Below, piece by piece: positions 1 to 8,750 of a stretch of 64,000 bases of DNA. The notes below the pieces were generated by a model. That model was given only the letters and a program-made list of their open reading frames with translations, ran no database searches and was not told the origin of the DNA. Source of the DNA: Acanthosoma haemorrhoidale (taxonomy: Eukaryota > Arthropoda > Insecta > Hemiptera > Acanthosomatidae); assembly GCA_930367205.1 (NCBI GenBank), contig CAKNEZ010000015.1, forward strand, positions 62,001-126,000, written 5' to 3'. The position numbers were made by a program, and so were the translations under genes. Position 1 is the stretch's first letter. Each line of letters starts with the position of its first letter.

Positions 1-204
1 ATTTATTATACAGGAGTTGACTGGGCGCCTTTGCAAAATTGAGCCCTTCCATTTCAAACCAATAAGTGCCTATAGGATTTCATCATTTTACCTTAGGCAG
101 TTTCTGAAAAAAAACAAAATGTTACGATTGAATCAGTTTCTAATGCATGATCATAACATTTACAGTTACTAAATTAAACAGTCATGCTTTGAAGGTTTGA
201 TCAA

Positions 205-684
205 AAAGTGACGAGAATTTTATAATCGATGTGTTTTTCCAATTTCAATAGCGCAGAGCATATGAGTTCCTGCCAGAAGGTCGTATGGTCGTTCCAAAGT
301 AAACTTGGAAGTAATGCGCTGTTTATGTGAAGTGAGCTGACAAAAACGACTGGAATTGTGGCAAGACAATTTGTGGCAATTGCATCACAATAACGCTCAC
401 TCCTCACCGATTGTTCATAATTTTTTAGCGAAAAACAACACTATTGTGTTACCTCACCAACCGTATTCACCGGACATGGCTCCCAGCAACTTCTTTTTGT
501 TCCTCAAGTTGAAAAACACCTTGAAAGGATGACGACACCATTGATGAGAGATCGCTGAAGGAGCTAAGAGCTATATCAAATAGTGAGTTTGACATGATGA
601 AGATTGGAAAAAGCGCTGTCACAAGTGTATTATTATATCTGAGGGGATTACTTTGAAGGGGACAAAATTGCTATTGATGAATAA
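205..684 (+). pseudogene. Mariner transposase C-terminal relic (reference copy; repeated in every unit)
   Basis: Reading the + strand through several frames gives mariner landmarks in order: VFFQFQ at 231 (normally VFFDFNG), EFLPEGR near 267, HHNNAHS at 383 (normally HHDNAPAHS), LPHQPYSPDMAPSNFFLF from about 450, then GDYFEGDK before a TAA at 682-684. In the mariner DDD triad the aspartates lie in VFFD, HHD and APSD. Here they read Q, N and N, so the protein cannot be catalytic. Stops and frameshifts are also present, and the N-terminal DNA-binding half and terminal inverted repeats are not visible. Equivalent copies start near 3196, 11302, 14300, 17345, 20343, 23341, 26333, 29331, 32329, 35321, 38303, 41300, 44297 and 47295. 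The minus-strand ORFs of 68-80 codons over these positions are shadows. Confidence 0.88.
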
Positions 685-1222
685 ATAACTACCATAAATA
701 CCAGTGCATAATACTCAACTTAAACAAAATACCTACTTAATGCTCATGTGAACATAGTAATTACTGCCGTTATACGCTTCTATGTTTTATATGTACAATG
801 TTTTTCACTTAACTAGCGTTGGTGTATTAATTGAAATATCATTCGACGGAAAAAATAAATAAGCACATTTGTATTGATAATTTTATGCACCTCAATTTTG
901 TATATAGGGTACATTTTGCTAAAATCCACTAGTTTGCGAGATATTTGAGAAAAATCGAGAAAAAGAATCAGAAATAAACCACCCCCTTAATTCCGAAAAC
1001 TACACGGCGTGATTGCTTCAATACAGAAAAAACTTACTGAAAAAAAAGGATTTTTGTATGGAGTGTTTGATGGTGTGGGTAGAACCTTGATAATTGATTA
1101 AAAAAAAGTGTTAAAGAGGGGAATGATCTTCGGGGCTTTTGGAAACATTATGCGATTCTTGACCCCATTTCCGATGAAAGTACAATCAACGAGATTCTTT
1201 TTTTGTAGATCACCTTCATGCT

Positions 1223-1525
1223 TTAAGGTAAAATATTTTCTTTCTTCAATAAGACATGAGTTGAGTTAAAACCATCAATTAGCCGAACGGGATGGTAAAT
1301 TGTATTGCTTATCTGACAGTATTTCATGAATAAATGTATATTGATTACAGAGCGTACCTGATTCATATTGCGATATATATTACAGTAAACTAAAAAATTA
1401 TATTCATTAATTAAATATGATTCCGAACATAAGAAAGGATGCATGTTTTGTTTCGCCTGTGGATTTATAAATATAAAACAAAAAGTTATCATAACAGTTA
1501 CTCGAAGCAGCAAAAGCTTAGTCAT
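1223..1525 (-). CDS. Possible small secreted-type peptide ORF, 100 codons (doubtful)
   Basis: Not a recognised family. The ORF starts at ATG 1523-1525 with MTKLLLLRV, followed by a hydrophobic stretch and a plausible signal-peptide cleavage site after NPQA (residue 24). The rest has Cys at 33, 48 and 70, the last two in similar settings (FLVYCNI and FMKYCQI). It lies in the first internal repeat. Other full units have five A's instead of four near the start, so that ATG is out of frame, and many also carry a TGTAAATG change that shortens the C terminus to IYIPFG. Hydrophobic ORFs arise easily by chance in A+T-rich DNA, and conservation between units may only reflect satellite homogenisation. 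Confidence 0.15.
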   Translation of the reverse strand: MTKLLLLRVTVMITFCFIFINPQAKQNMHPFLCSESYLINEYNFLVYCNIYRNMNQVRSVINIHLFMKYCQISNTIYHPVRLIDGFNSTHVLLKKENILP

Positions 1526-1623
1526 TTTTTTTCATTAGCTGGTTGGTCAAGATAATAAATTAAAAAAAACAATTACAAAGGAAAACTATCATTTACGACT
1601 CTTTCTTAATATCTGCTAACATA
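1236..1623. repeat. Internal satellite subrepeat A
   Basis: It begins near TCTTCAATAAGACATGAG and contains TCTGACAGTATTTCATGAATAAA, AAGAAAGGATGCATG, GCCTGTGGATTTATAAA and TTCATTAGCTGGTTGGTCAA in order. Diverged versions of these blocks recur in the same order in subrepeat B, about 388 bp on. Short indels separate the copies, so this is an old duplication inside the unit. Confidence 0.7.
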
Positions 1624-1980
1624 TTTTTTATCTTCGATGAAACATAGTAAGTCCCAAAAATGAGCGAGTGTCCAGATAATATGATAAATTGTTATTATCT
1701 TCTGACAGTAATTAATAATAAACACATATCCTTGCAAGGGCAAACCATATAAAATACGTCTTAAAATTATTTTGAATTGAACTATATAGTTGTATACATT
1801 TAATGAAGCAAAGCTGCTGCATAATCATTCTGAGAAAGAAGCTTTTCTTCTTTGCCTCTGGATTTAAAAAACTAAATCAAATAAGACAATTAATTTTTAA
1901 ATTTCAGAAACGGAACATTCAGTCATTCTGCATTTCTCAGCTGGTCAAACAGTTAAAATATAGCAATGTAACCCAAAACA
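1624..1980. repeat. Internal satellite subrepeat B
   Basis: It begins near TCTTCGATGAAACATAG and contains TCTGACAGTAATTAATAATAAA, GAGAAAGAAGC, GCCTCTGGATTTAAAAA and TTCTCAGCTGGTCAA, each matching a block of subrepeat A. The + strand 63-codon ORF at 1803-1994, seen in all full units, lies here and looks like chance reading through repeat DNA. Confidence 0.7.
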
Positions 1981-2120
1981 TTTTCATTCTTTAATAAAAC
2001 ACGATACGCCTTAAATGGGTCTACTAGCAAGAGTTTTTGATAAAATTAATGAAAGATCTGACACTAATGTATATTTTTGTTAGGGCATACTATAATCACA
2101 ATGAAATATAAAACACTAAA
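1981..2120. repeat. Internal satellite subrepeat C (partial)
   Basis: It begins near TTCTTTAATAAAACACGATACG and has TCTGACACTAATGTATATTTT, parallel to the starts of A and B. The match fades after about 130 bp. Spacing from B is about 357 bp. Confidence 0.5.
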
Positions 2121-3043
2121 TTATTTTACTAAAAATTTATATTAATTAATTAAAGTTAATTATATTAAAAAAATAACTAATTATGAATAGAGAAAAAAAT
2201 AAATTATTTGAATCAGTAAAACAGTGGGGCACTATAAATGTGCTAACTTTAAGCCTTCCAACAAAGTTTTTTTCCAAAGTATCATAGTTTTTTCTGAAGG
2301 GTTACCTGTTAATATTGCCAAAGATCAAAGGAGCTTTCCTTTTTTTTGTTTCCAAAGCCTAAACAATAGATATTCTATCTAACCAATACTTGTTTTAAAA
2401 TAAAACTTGATTTGACCAAATAAATTTCATCATTCAACCCTTTTGTTTATAATTTTGTAACAGGTATTTATTTATTATATTTTAATCTTGAACTGTTTTC
2501 ACTTTTAATCTTTGACGGTTTGTTTTATTTTAGAATCGTCTGACGTTGGCCTGAGAATGACAGACGTTGGCTTTGGAAAATTCTACCAGTAAATAAAGCT
2601 AAACATCGAAAAATGCAAAACACTTATTCTGGGAGTTTGTCACACCCTCTGATGTGATTAGCTTATAGATAGTAATTATAACCGAGAAAATATAACGTAA
2701 AAGGTCGGCGGGTTTAAATTAAAATACTAATGATGACTTGTCAGATTGAAGGGAAATAATGAACTAGTAAAGTCTAGACTTAAAGATTGGGAGGGTTGGC
2801 AAGTGACGAATATTAATGGAAATAGAGTTTAAAAGTTTGCGGCACGGATTAGGAATGAACGACAAAAGGAAGCAGATTTGTAGGATCGGAAATATAAGTT
2901 GGATAAACAGATGAGTTGTAAGTTGTAAAGGAAATAATGAGGTCCTTTAAACCTAAATAATAACACCTCTTTCAATTTAACTTCTCAATTATACTATTTC
3001 TTTTCTGATAAAAAAACTTTATACAGTTTATAGCTATTTGTTT

Positions 3044-3680
3044 ATTTATTATACAGGAGTTGACTGGGCGCCTTTGCAAAATTGAGGGCAGCTTCTGAAA
3101 AAAAACAAAATGTTACGATTGAATCAGTTTCTAATGCATGATCATAACATTTACAGTTACTAAATTAAACAGTCATGCTTTGAAGGTTTGATCAAAAAGT
3201 GACGAGAATTTTATAATCGATGTGTTTTTCCAATTTCAATAGCGTAGAGCATATGATTTCCTGCCGGAAGGTCGTATGGTCGTTCCAAAGTAAACTTGGA
3301 AGTAATGCGCTGTTTATGTGAAGTGAGCTGACAAAAAAGACTGGAATTGTGGCAAGACAATTTGTGGCAATCGCATCACAATAACGCTCACTCCTCACCG
3401 ATTGTTCATAATTTTTTAGCGAAAAACAACACTATTGAGTTACCTCACCAACCGTATTCACCGGACATGGCTCCCAGCAACTTCTTTTTGTTCCTCAAGT
3501 TGAAAAACACCTTGAAAGGATGACGACGCCATTGATGAGAGATCGCTGAAGGAGCTAAGAGCTATATCAAATAGTCAGTTTGACATGATGAAGATTGGAA
3601 AAAGCGCTGTCACAAGTGTATTATTATATCTGAGGGGATTACTTTGAAGGGGACAAAATTGCTATTGATGAATAAATAAC
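3044..3680 (+). repeat. Satellite unit 2, left piece (short form)
   Basis: The unit runs normally through the mariner relic stop (TAA 3673-3675) and five more bases, then breaks off at 3680 against unrelated sequence. The unit resumes at 8751. It lacks the 52-bp segment and reads GATTTCCTGCCGGAAGG in the mariner part, like units 4 and 11-15. Confidence 0.93.
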
Positions 3681-4358
3681 AATTTTTTAAGATATACAAA
3701 AATTCTGGTTACTTTCTGATCAAACCTCGCTTTTTATATGATGCTATTAATTAAAAATTTATTTACATAATATGAACTGGTTAACTTGTCTAGTTTGTAG
3801 TATACATTTTACATAGTTACATTTGTGCATACAGTGATAAATTGAAATAGATCCTAGTGATAAGACTGTTTTCATTTAAATTAAATTATCTTGTAAATGC
3901 TTCCACTACTTTTTTAACAGTTACAGCAGTATTATATGGTTATAGTCGAGGTGTTTTAATCAAAGGTTTCAAAGTGATGGCTTACAATCACGGATTAAAA
4001 TGTCCCTTAAGCAATAAACGTTTGTATACAAGTGTAAGCAGAAGAAATATTGGTTTCATTTCCTTTAAAATAGTAGGCTAGTAAAAATTGTGCTTCTTTC
4101 CATTGAAAAGTGAGGAGGCTAAGAACAAGACTAAGCATTGAAATCGTGGAATTTCCACTTAAAAACAAAAAAAATTTTAAATAATTTTGATTGCATTAGC
4201 TCCCATTTGTGTTAACTAACCACTGTACCAAATTAGGTCCCGATTAGTCATCATATGTTACTTTTTATTTCAATTTTATATATTGCAGGTATCCAACAGC
4301 TCATTTCCTATCCAAAAGAATATATATATGAAATATATTCTTTTATTATGATAATTAC

Positions 4359-4433
4359 CATTGTGTTGCTACGTAACACTTGGCTCCATCAATCACATCT
4401 TGGTTTCTTCCAGCCACAGAAAACATTGTTTCA
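4359..4433 (-). CDS. Candidate downstream exon of the microexon gene (75 nt)
   Basis: On the minus strand a strong acceptor (TTATTTTGTTTTTTCAG) and a donor (ATG|GTAATT) bound a 75-nt segment, a multiple of three. If it follows the 48-nt exon directly (phase 1), the reading is VKQCFLWLEETKM and stops at TGA 4393-4395, making it the terminal coding exon. The other open reading (SVAGRNQDVIDGAKCYVATQ) would need phase 2, hence a missed exon in 4434-4614. I cannot choose between them. Confidence 0.35.
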
Positions 4434-4614
4434 CTGAAAAAACAAAATAAATAGAATGTGAGTTCATAGTTAGCCGTAAATTTAGATTTGAGTGGATTTA
4501 TTAGTTAAGATATCGGCCTGGGTTGATGATAAAAGACACATTAAATTTTAATCAAATGTATTTATGTTAAACTAATTTAAAATCTAATCTAAATAAGATC
4601 ATAATTTCTATTAC

Positions 4615-4662
4615 CTTTATCATTGATAACAAGATGCTCTTCCATTACTGTGGTTAACATCC
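4615..4662 (-). CDS. Microexon of 48 nt, phase 1-1, unrecognised gene
   Basis: Bounded on the minus strand by acceptor TTTATTAAAG and donor AAAG|GTAATAG. Joined to the preceding exon through a split Gly codon it reads GMLTTVMEEHLVINDK. It is a diverged copy of the 45-nt exon 405 bp away: both end with a VI(N/D)(D/E) stretch, and the first 30 or so intron bases after both donors match (GTAATAGAAATT or GTAATAGAAATA, then TTATTTA(G/A)ATTAGA). This is tandem duplication of exon plus intron. The protein family is unknown to me. Confidence 0.55.
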
Positions 4663-5019
4663 CTTTAATAAAATTAGAAGCGTGATTAGTAAATGTTCAG
4701 AGATAACAATAATAAATGTACAGATGCTGAACTATATATTAGGACCAAATTTTACAAATATTCACATTAGTTCTAAAGCCTTCGAGAAACAAATCCAGAT
4801 ACTTTTCCACTTTGTGTAATTAGATAATGAATGACATTAATAAATCTCAAACCATTTGAGGATATAATTCTGGCTCCAAATATATAGTAAAAGATACATT
4901 TCAATCTGGTTAAAAATTATTTATCGATCAAGCTTTAAATTTATCGTAAATAGGAGGAGTGTTGTCCTTTCTTGAAGCGACGGTAACTCTAATTTAAATA
5001 ACATTTTTATTTCTATTAC
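4663..5019 (-). other. Intron between 45-nt and 48-nt microexons (357 nt)
   Basis: A+T-rich with no ORF of note. Its donor end is similar to that of the following intron, and parts of 4663-4720 resemble 5065-5110, the corresponding acceptor-side flanks of the two duplicated exons. Confidence 0.45.
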
Positions 5020-5064
5020 CTTCATCAATAACAAAGTTCTCTTCTTCTTCCTCAGTTATAATAC
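5020..5064 (-). CDS. Microexon of 45 nt, phase 1-1, unrecognised gene
   Basis: Minus strand, acceptor CATATTTTGCACAG and donor GAAG|GTAATAG. The split codon before it (T|GT) gives Cys and the one after it (G|GG) gives Gly, so the frame is kept through both junctions. The peptide is CIITEEEEENFVIDE, acidic and low in complexity. It starts (D/C)-I-I like the 42-nt exon and ends like the 48-nt exon, suggesting all three descend from one ancestor. Confidence 0.6.
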
Positions 5065-5664
5065 CTGTGCAAAATATGAATGGTAATTAATAAATATTTA
5101 CATAAAAAAAAATAAAGATGAGATATATTTTGATATTTTATGTACCATAATTTCTGTCTGAAATCAGTGAAATTTTAATTAGAAAATCCTAATTTGAATC
5201 CAAATTATACTAGTGAATGGACTCATAACTGTATCTTAAGGACACTATAGCCTAGGAACATGAAATTTTTCATGATGACTCCTCTAATATTGTAGAGGCA
5301 CACCATGAAATATTTCCAAAAAGTCTTTGGAAGTCTAAAATTGGTTTAAGGATCATTTAACAGTTTTTCCAGGGTGAGATGTCATAGAGCGCTCAAATTA
5401 TGTATGGTGATTTATGGTAGCCAGGGGGAAATAAGTAGTTTACAAATAAGTTTTATGAAAAATCTATAGCTAAATTAATAAATGTCGAACAATTTTATTA
5501 ACTACTGAAAAGCAATTCCCCCTAATGATCTTCAACAGTAATCTATAGTAAAGTACGGGAATTCATCTAGTGTATTTACAAACAGGCCTAAAAAATAAAA
5601 ACGTAGAAAAAAAAATGTTACCATCATTGCAATCAAGAATGCTATGAACGAGAAAAGTACTTAC
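5065..5664 (-). other. Intron between 42-nt and 45-nt microexons (600 nt)
   Basis: A+T-rich. I see no further microexon with good signals and no transposon signature. Confidence 0.4.
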
Positions 5665-5706
5665 AAGTCATCGGAAAGCCATTTTCCGAATCCTGTTCTA
5701 TAATAT
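5665..5706 (-). CDS. Microexon of 42 nt, phase 1-1, unrecognised gene
   Basis: Minus strand, acceptor TTCTGTTTACAG and a consensus donor GTAAGT. The split codon with the upstream exon is G|AT (Asp), giving DIIEQDSENGFPMT, and the last base T joins the next exon to make Cys. The length is 14 codons and keeps frame when included or skipped. The splice signals here are the best of the set. Confidence 0.6.
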
Positions 5707-5850
5707 CTGTAAACAGAAACTTCTTAATAGAAACTTTATTATATTCTTCTTAACTGGAGGGACTGCACCTCCCCCCCCCCCGTTCCCCAGCCCCCATGCC
5801 GGACTCAGTCACCTGTTTTATGAAAAGAGAAGATAGAGATATATATTTAC

Positions 5851-6081
5851 CGGTAGAATTGATATTCCTTCCCAGCACCAATTCTTCTATTTTTACAAGG
5901 TTTGTTATATTACAAAATCTTTTTTGTTTTCTTTCATTTTCTACATTTTCTTGTGTTACATTTCCAACTATAGGATTTTCATTTTTTATTCCTTTAACTT
6001 TTTCATACGATTCTTTAGGCTGTTCTTTGATACAATTTTTTCTTATGTTGTCTGTCAAATTCAACTTTGATCTATCCATAT
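5851..6081 (-). CDS. Larger coding exon (231 nt) of the microexon gene
   Basis: On the minus strand an open frame runs from ATG 6077-6079 (MDRSKLNLTDNIRKNC) to ACCG|GTAAAT at 5850. An acceptor-like stretch (TTTATATTTAGAG) lies just upstream. If splicing uses the AG at 6082-6083, the exon is 231 nt (77 codons) and phase 1 at both ends, like the microexons. Alternatively the ATG is the true start and this is the first coding exon. The peptide is polar, rich in Lys, Glu and Asn, with no signal peptide, transmembrane segment or known domain that I recognise. The ORF runs past the donor through a C tract to 5750, but that extension is low-complexity. Confidence 0.55.
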
Positions 6082-6610
6082 CTCTAAATATAAAATATTA
6101 TACAAAGAAACACTAAATAACCTTAAATAATAAATTGAGTGTTGGATTTGCAAAAAAACAATGAAAATTAATTAAACAGCTGATTAATACAAGAATTATA
6201 TGTTTTAAAAATGGGTAGTATCATCGTCTAGGTTTTCAATATGGGTTGTACAAATAAAACAGATTAAGCTATTTTATATAATTGAGGGATTATATTAACC
6301 AACAAAAAAAAAATTTTTTTGCAATAAATTTGCTGAAGGGTGGACTTCACATGATAATTTTTTAAATGAGAATGCTAAAATTTTTTTTTAGTGATATCCT
6401 ACACACATATTTTTGTAACTATCTAGTAATCCTTCAACCAGTTGCTGGAAAATAGAATTCTCATTTATGCTTTTTTCCAACTAATCAGTGTAAAGTCAGC
6501 AATGTACAAGGAGGGAGATTACATCAAGAACTTATGAGCATGGTTTACGACGACGACGACGGTTTATAACGATTTCAGGGGAGATGGAGCCTTATTAACA
6601 TGTCAGGAAA
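6082..6610. other. No gene recognised, A+T-rich, short GAC repeat
   Basis: Possible 5' flank or upstream intron of the microexon gene. The only landmark is a short (GAC)n run near 6549-6562. I see no promoter motif I could defend. Confidence 0.4.
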
Positions 6611-7084
6611 TTACACATACTTGTATAAGGAACAAGCGAGAATTACGTATAGAAGTTGGTATTCTGGAGAAAACCCAATCAAGATATATACAAAATTACA
6701 AGAAACTAACACTCTGTAAATTGAAATCAATGGACTACACGATAGCCCTTGCTGCCAAAACTCCACCCAACAGTGGTGAGAGGTTGCAAGAGGAAAGCTA
6801 ATGAGATATTCTCCTGTTGTGTTTTTTTTTTCTTCGCCAACTAAAGTCTCTTCACCGCTAAGTAATTTTTTCTTGCGAGCCCGATATTTCCTTCGACACT
6901 GTGCAGCAGTTTTCCTGTTAGATTTAAAAGGGGCTCCCCTTTTCCCAATGGGTATTTGGAAGCCACATTTGGCTAGCAATAGTTTCTGCATAGCTCTGTA
7001 CTCTCTTGACCATTGCGCTGCACTTTTTCTAATCCCAGTCGTACCCCGTGGCTCTCCTTCTCGGCACAAGTTCATTTCTATCAA
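6611..7084 (-). CDS. ORF with duplicated basic AAQ-x-(S/R)R-x-YRA motif (partial or doubtful)
   Basis: The 157-codon minus-strand ORF contains two similar basic stretches: RKSAAQWSREYRAMQK (residues about 19-34) and RKTAAQCRRKYRARKKK (about 57-73), separated by about 38 residues. This resembles the SAERQREYRARKK-like motifs seen in many arthropod uncharacterised and transposon-associated proteins, probably nucleic-acid binding; that comparison is from memory. Only the first 95 or so residues look protein-like; the rest is hydrophobic and may be intron or chance. It could be an exon of the neighbouring minus-strand gene or a transposon relic. The + strand 95-codon ORF over it is a shadow. Confidence 0.35.
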   Translation of the reverse strand: MIEMNLCREGEPRGTTGIRKSAAQWSREYRAMQKLLLAKCGFQIPIGKRGAPFKSNRKTAAQCRRKYRARKKKLLSGEETLVGEEKKNTTGEYLISFPLATSHHCWVEFWQQGLSCSPLISIYRVLVSCNFVYILIGFSPEYQLLYVILACSLYKYV

Positions 7085-7301
7085 TTAACATTCCATATTA
7101 TAAGTTCACCAGTCAGCTAGAGGCTATTGACAGGAAAAACATCTAGACACTAAAGCCTCCCCTCCAGGGAGTCAGGTTATAAATATATTCTACTTGCCAT
7201 AGCACTCTCTTGTGACAGATTCTTATGAGAAAGTGATTATTTTAGGAAAACGAACTATTTAAAAAAAAGATACTGGGAACTTCCTAAACTTAATTATAAA
7301 A
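7085..7301. other. Spacer with no recognised feature
   Basis: It separates the basic-motif ORF from the Harbinger-like relic. If the relic once continued downstream, its next part should lie here, but I find no convincing transposase core. Confidence 0.35.
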
Positions 7302-7508
7302 TCAATTTCTTTTCGTGAAACACTCACTAAAAACCTCGTTGGCTAGTTCCCGATGTAGTGTAAACGAAGCTCCAAGATCTCTAATACATACCCAGTCTTT
7401 AATCCAGCACGCCCTATTTTTGGTTAATATTTCTTAAATCTTTTCACTTAGACAAGGTACAATTACCTCGTCAACAGCTTCCTCGTATTCGTCATCAACC
7501 TCCTCCAT
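7302..7508 (-). pseudogene. Harbinger/ALP1-like transposase N-terminal relic
   Basis: From ATG 7506-7508 the minus strand reads MEEVDDEYEEAVDE, one in-frame TAA at codon 25, then in the same frame CWIKDWVCIRDLGASFTLHR followed by ELANEVF. The pattern W-(I/V)-x-(D/P)-W-x-x-x-R-x-x-G-A-x-x-x-L-x-(R/K)-E-L is typical of the region before the DDE domain in PIF/Harbinger-derived proteins (HARBI1 and ALP1-like). An acidic N terminus before it is also common there. No downstream DDE nuclease core is visible, so this is a fragment. Confidence rests on the motif pattern alone. Confidence 0.4.
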
Positions 7509-8648
7509 TTTCTCACATATCCTCTGGCAATGTTGGAATCGCCGCCTCCACGAAAAACTAGCTACTGGTTGCCACTAGAGCATTTAATATGAAGTCATTA
7601 CTATTATTGTTAGTATGCCGTTTACCTGGCCATTTCACTGGCTGCCACGGCCCTCCCCATTCCCAGGCAGCTTAACGATGTCAGGATGAAAGAGAAGAAC
7701 GGTTGAGAATGCTACAAACCAACTGACAATTGCTTTGACAATACTGAATAGATGTTTCTAAAGGCACTCAGTGTCATTCTCTTTTACCTGCAAAAAGAAG
7801 TGAACAGGATAAATTGAAGAGGTAACTAGTATCCATTGCAAATGTTTTAATCACTGCAATTCGATTTCGATCTTATAAATCCACTATCCTCCATAGCCTT
7901 ACTCTATTTATTCACCGAAAGTTTGGTTCTAGAAATTTACTGCATCTACTTTGGAGGTTTAGGATTCAATGTTGTTAATCAGCAGCTTGACCTATCAACT
8001 GTCTAGCAGCCTATACCTCGAGGGACAGTTTGTCAGTATTTGTTTGACAACGAAGTTATTCCACCATGTTTCCTTTAATTCATAGCATGTATTACACTAA
8101 GCCTACCATATGTGTTATGGGTGTGCGGTGAACGGCTCACGTCACAGAACATACCGAAGCAAAATTTATTCCAAAATGGAAGGGTTTCATGCATTAATTT
8201 ACAACAACAAATCAAACTGAAAATTTTTCAAAAACCACTCATCGAGATGAGAGAAATCACTGATGTCTTTTATAGACCATCGTCAACGCCACACTCTCAA
8301 GCTGGTGATAAGATGTTCCTTACAATCCTATAGAGCCATAGCCAATGAATATGATCCGAACAACCAACAGTATATTTCATTTATTCAGTCATCGAACGAT
8401 TTTGTGTCACTACCTTTAACAAAAGCCTTAGCATATTTGTTCAGGGCGTATTTAAAAGGTTCAAGAGTTGGTTAATAAGCACTTCTCGCCAGAGCAGTGG
8501 GACTGTTCCCGAGATGATAAATCATTGTATCTATGTACAACAAAGGAGCTGTTTGCTCTTGACACAATCCTAAAATCCACTCTTTCTCGCTCTTTAATTA
8601 GGTCCGGTGGAAGGTCTGGATACTGGAAAGCTGGGATTACATACTCAC
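7509..8648. other. Unassigned sequence with weak ORFs
   Basis: Several ORFs of 70-90 codons overlap on both strands between 8112 and 8740, but none matches a family I recognise. The best-looking stretch on the + strand, 8263-8475, has composition like real protein but no motif. No transposon ends or RNA genes are seen. Confidence 0.3.
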
Positions 8649-8710
8649 CTGTTTGTGTCAGTTGCCACGGAACATGTACCAACGGTCCACCTTTCAAAGC
8701 TGGAGGGACA
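8649..8710 (-). other. Possible isolated exon (62 nt)
   Basis: On the minus strand a pyrimidine-rich acceptor (TTCTTCTTCTTCCTTGAAATCAG) and a donor (CAAACAG|GTGAGT) bound an open segment reading VPPALKGGPLVHVPWQLTQT. It enters in phase 2 and leaves in phase 1, the phase used by the microexon gene downstream, so it could be an upstream exon. Linkage is unproven. Confidence 0.25.
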
Positions 8711-8750
8711 CTGATTTCAAGGAAGAAGAAGAAACTTTGATAATGATACG

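Larger units (their letters stand above)
1..3043 (+). repeat. Satellite unit 1 (long form)
   Basis: This unit is 3043 bp. It carries a segment of about 52 bp (roughly 43-95) between TTGAG and GGCAG that short units lack. It shares GACGACACC (about 531) and CTTAAACAAAATACC (about 719) with unit 15, where most middle units read GACAACACC and CTTAAACCAAATACC. It is the only unit with four A's at about 1514-1517, which keeps an ATG in frame with the minus-strand ORF at 1223-1525. Confidence 0.95.
3681..8750. other. 5.07-kb unique insert splitting satellite unit 2
   Basis: The satellite breaks off after AATAAATAAC and resumes at ATACCAGTGC. Compared with intact units the eight bases TACCATAA are replaced by about 5070 bp. 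I see no terminal inverted repeats, no long target duplication and no poly-A at either end, so this is not an obvious transposon insertion. Recognisable content is mostly on the minus strand: microexon gene pieces, a Harbinger-like relic and a basic-motif ORF. Positions 3681-4358 hold only weak ORFs. Confidence 0.85.

Noticed and set aside
201..407. Recurrent 68-80-codon minus-strand ORF in every unit
   Set aside because: It is antisense to the mariner relic, whose + strand motifs are unmistakable. Its conservation is that of the satellite.
1352..1402. A 45-nt intron inside the subrepeat A minus-strand ORF (GTACGC to CTGTCAG)
   Set aside because: Too short for a usual insect intron and fully open in frame.
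1803..1994. Recurrent 63-codon + strand ORF (MKQSC...) in every unit
   Set aside because: It lies in degenerate subrepeat B, has only low-complexity basic and hydrophobic content, and no counterpart ORF in subrepeat A.
7467..7508. A fourth microexon (42 nt, acidic peptide, donor-like GTAATT)
   Set aside because: The same frame continues past the apparent donor into the Harbinger-like pattern, so a transposase relic explains it better.
8112..8740. Host protein gene in the overlapping ORFs at 8.1-8.7 kb
   Set aside because: No family recognised on either strand and no consistent splice chain; only the 62-nt segment at 8649-8710 was kept, at low confidence.
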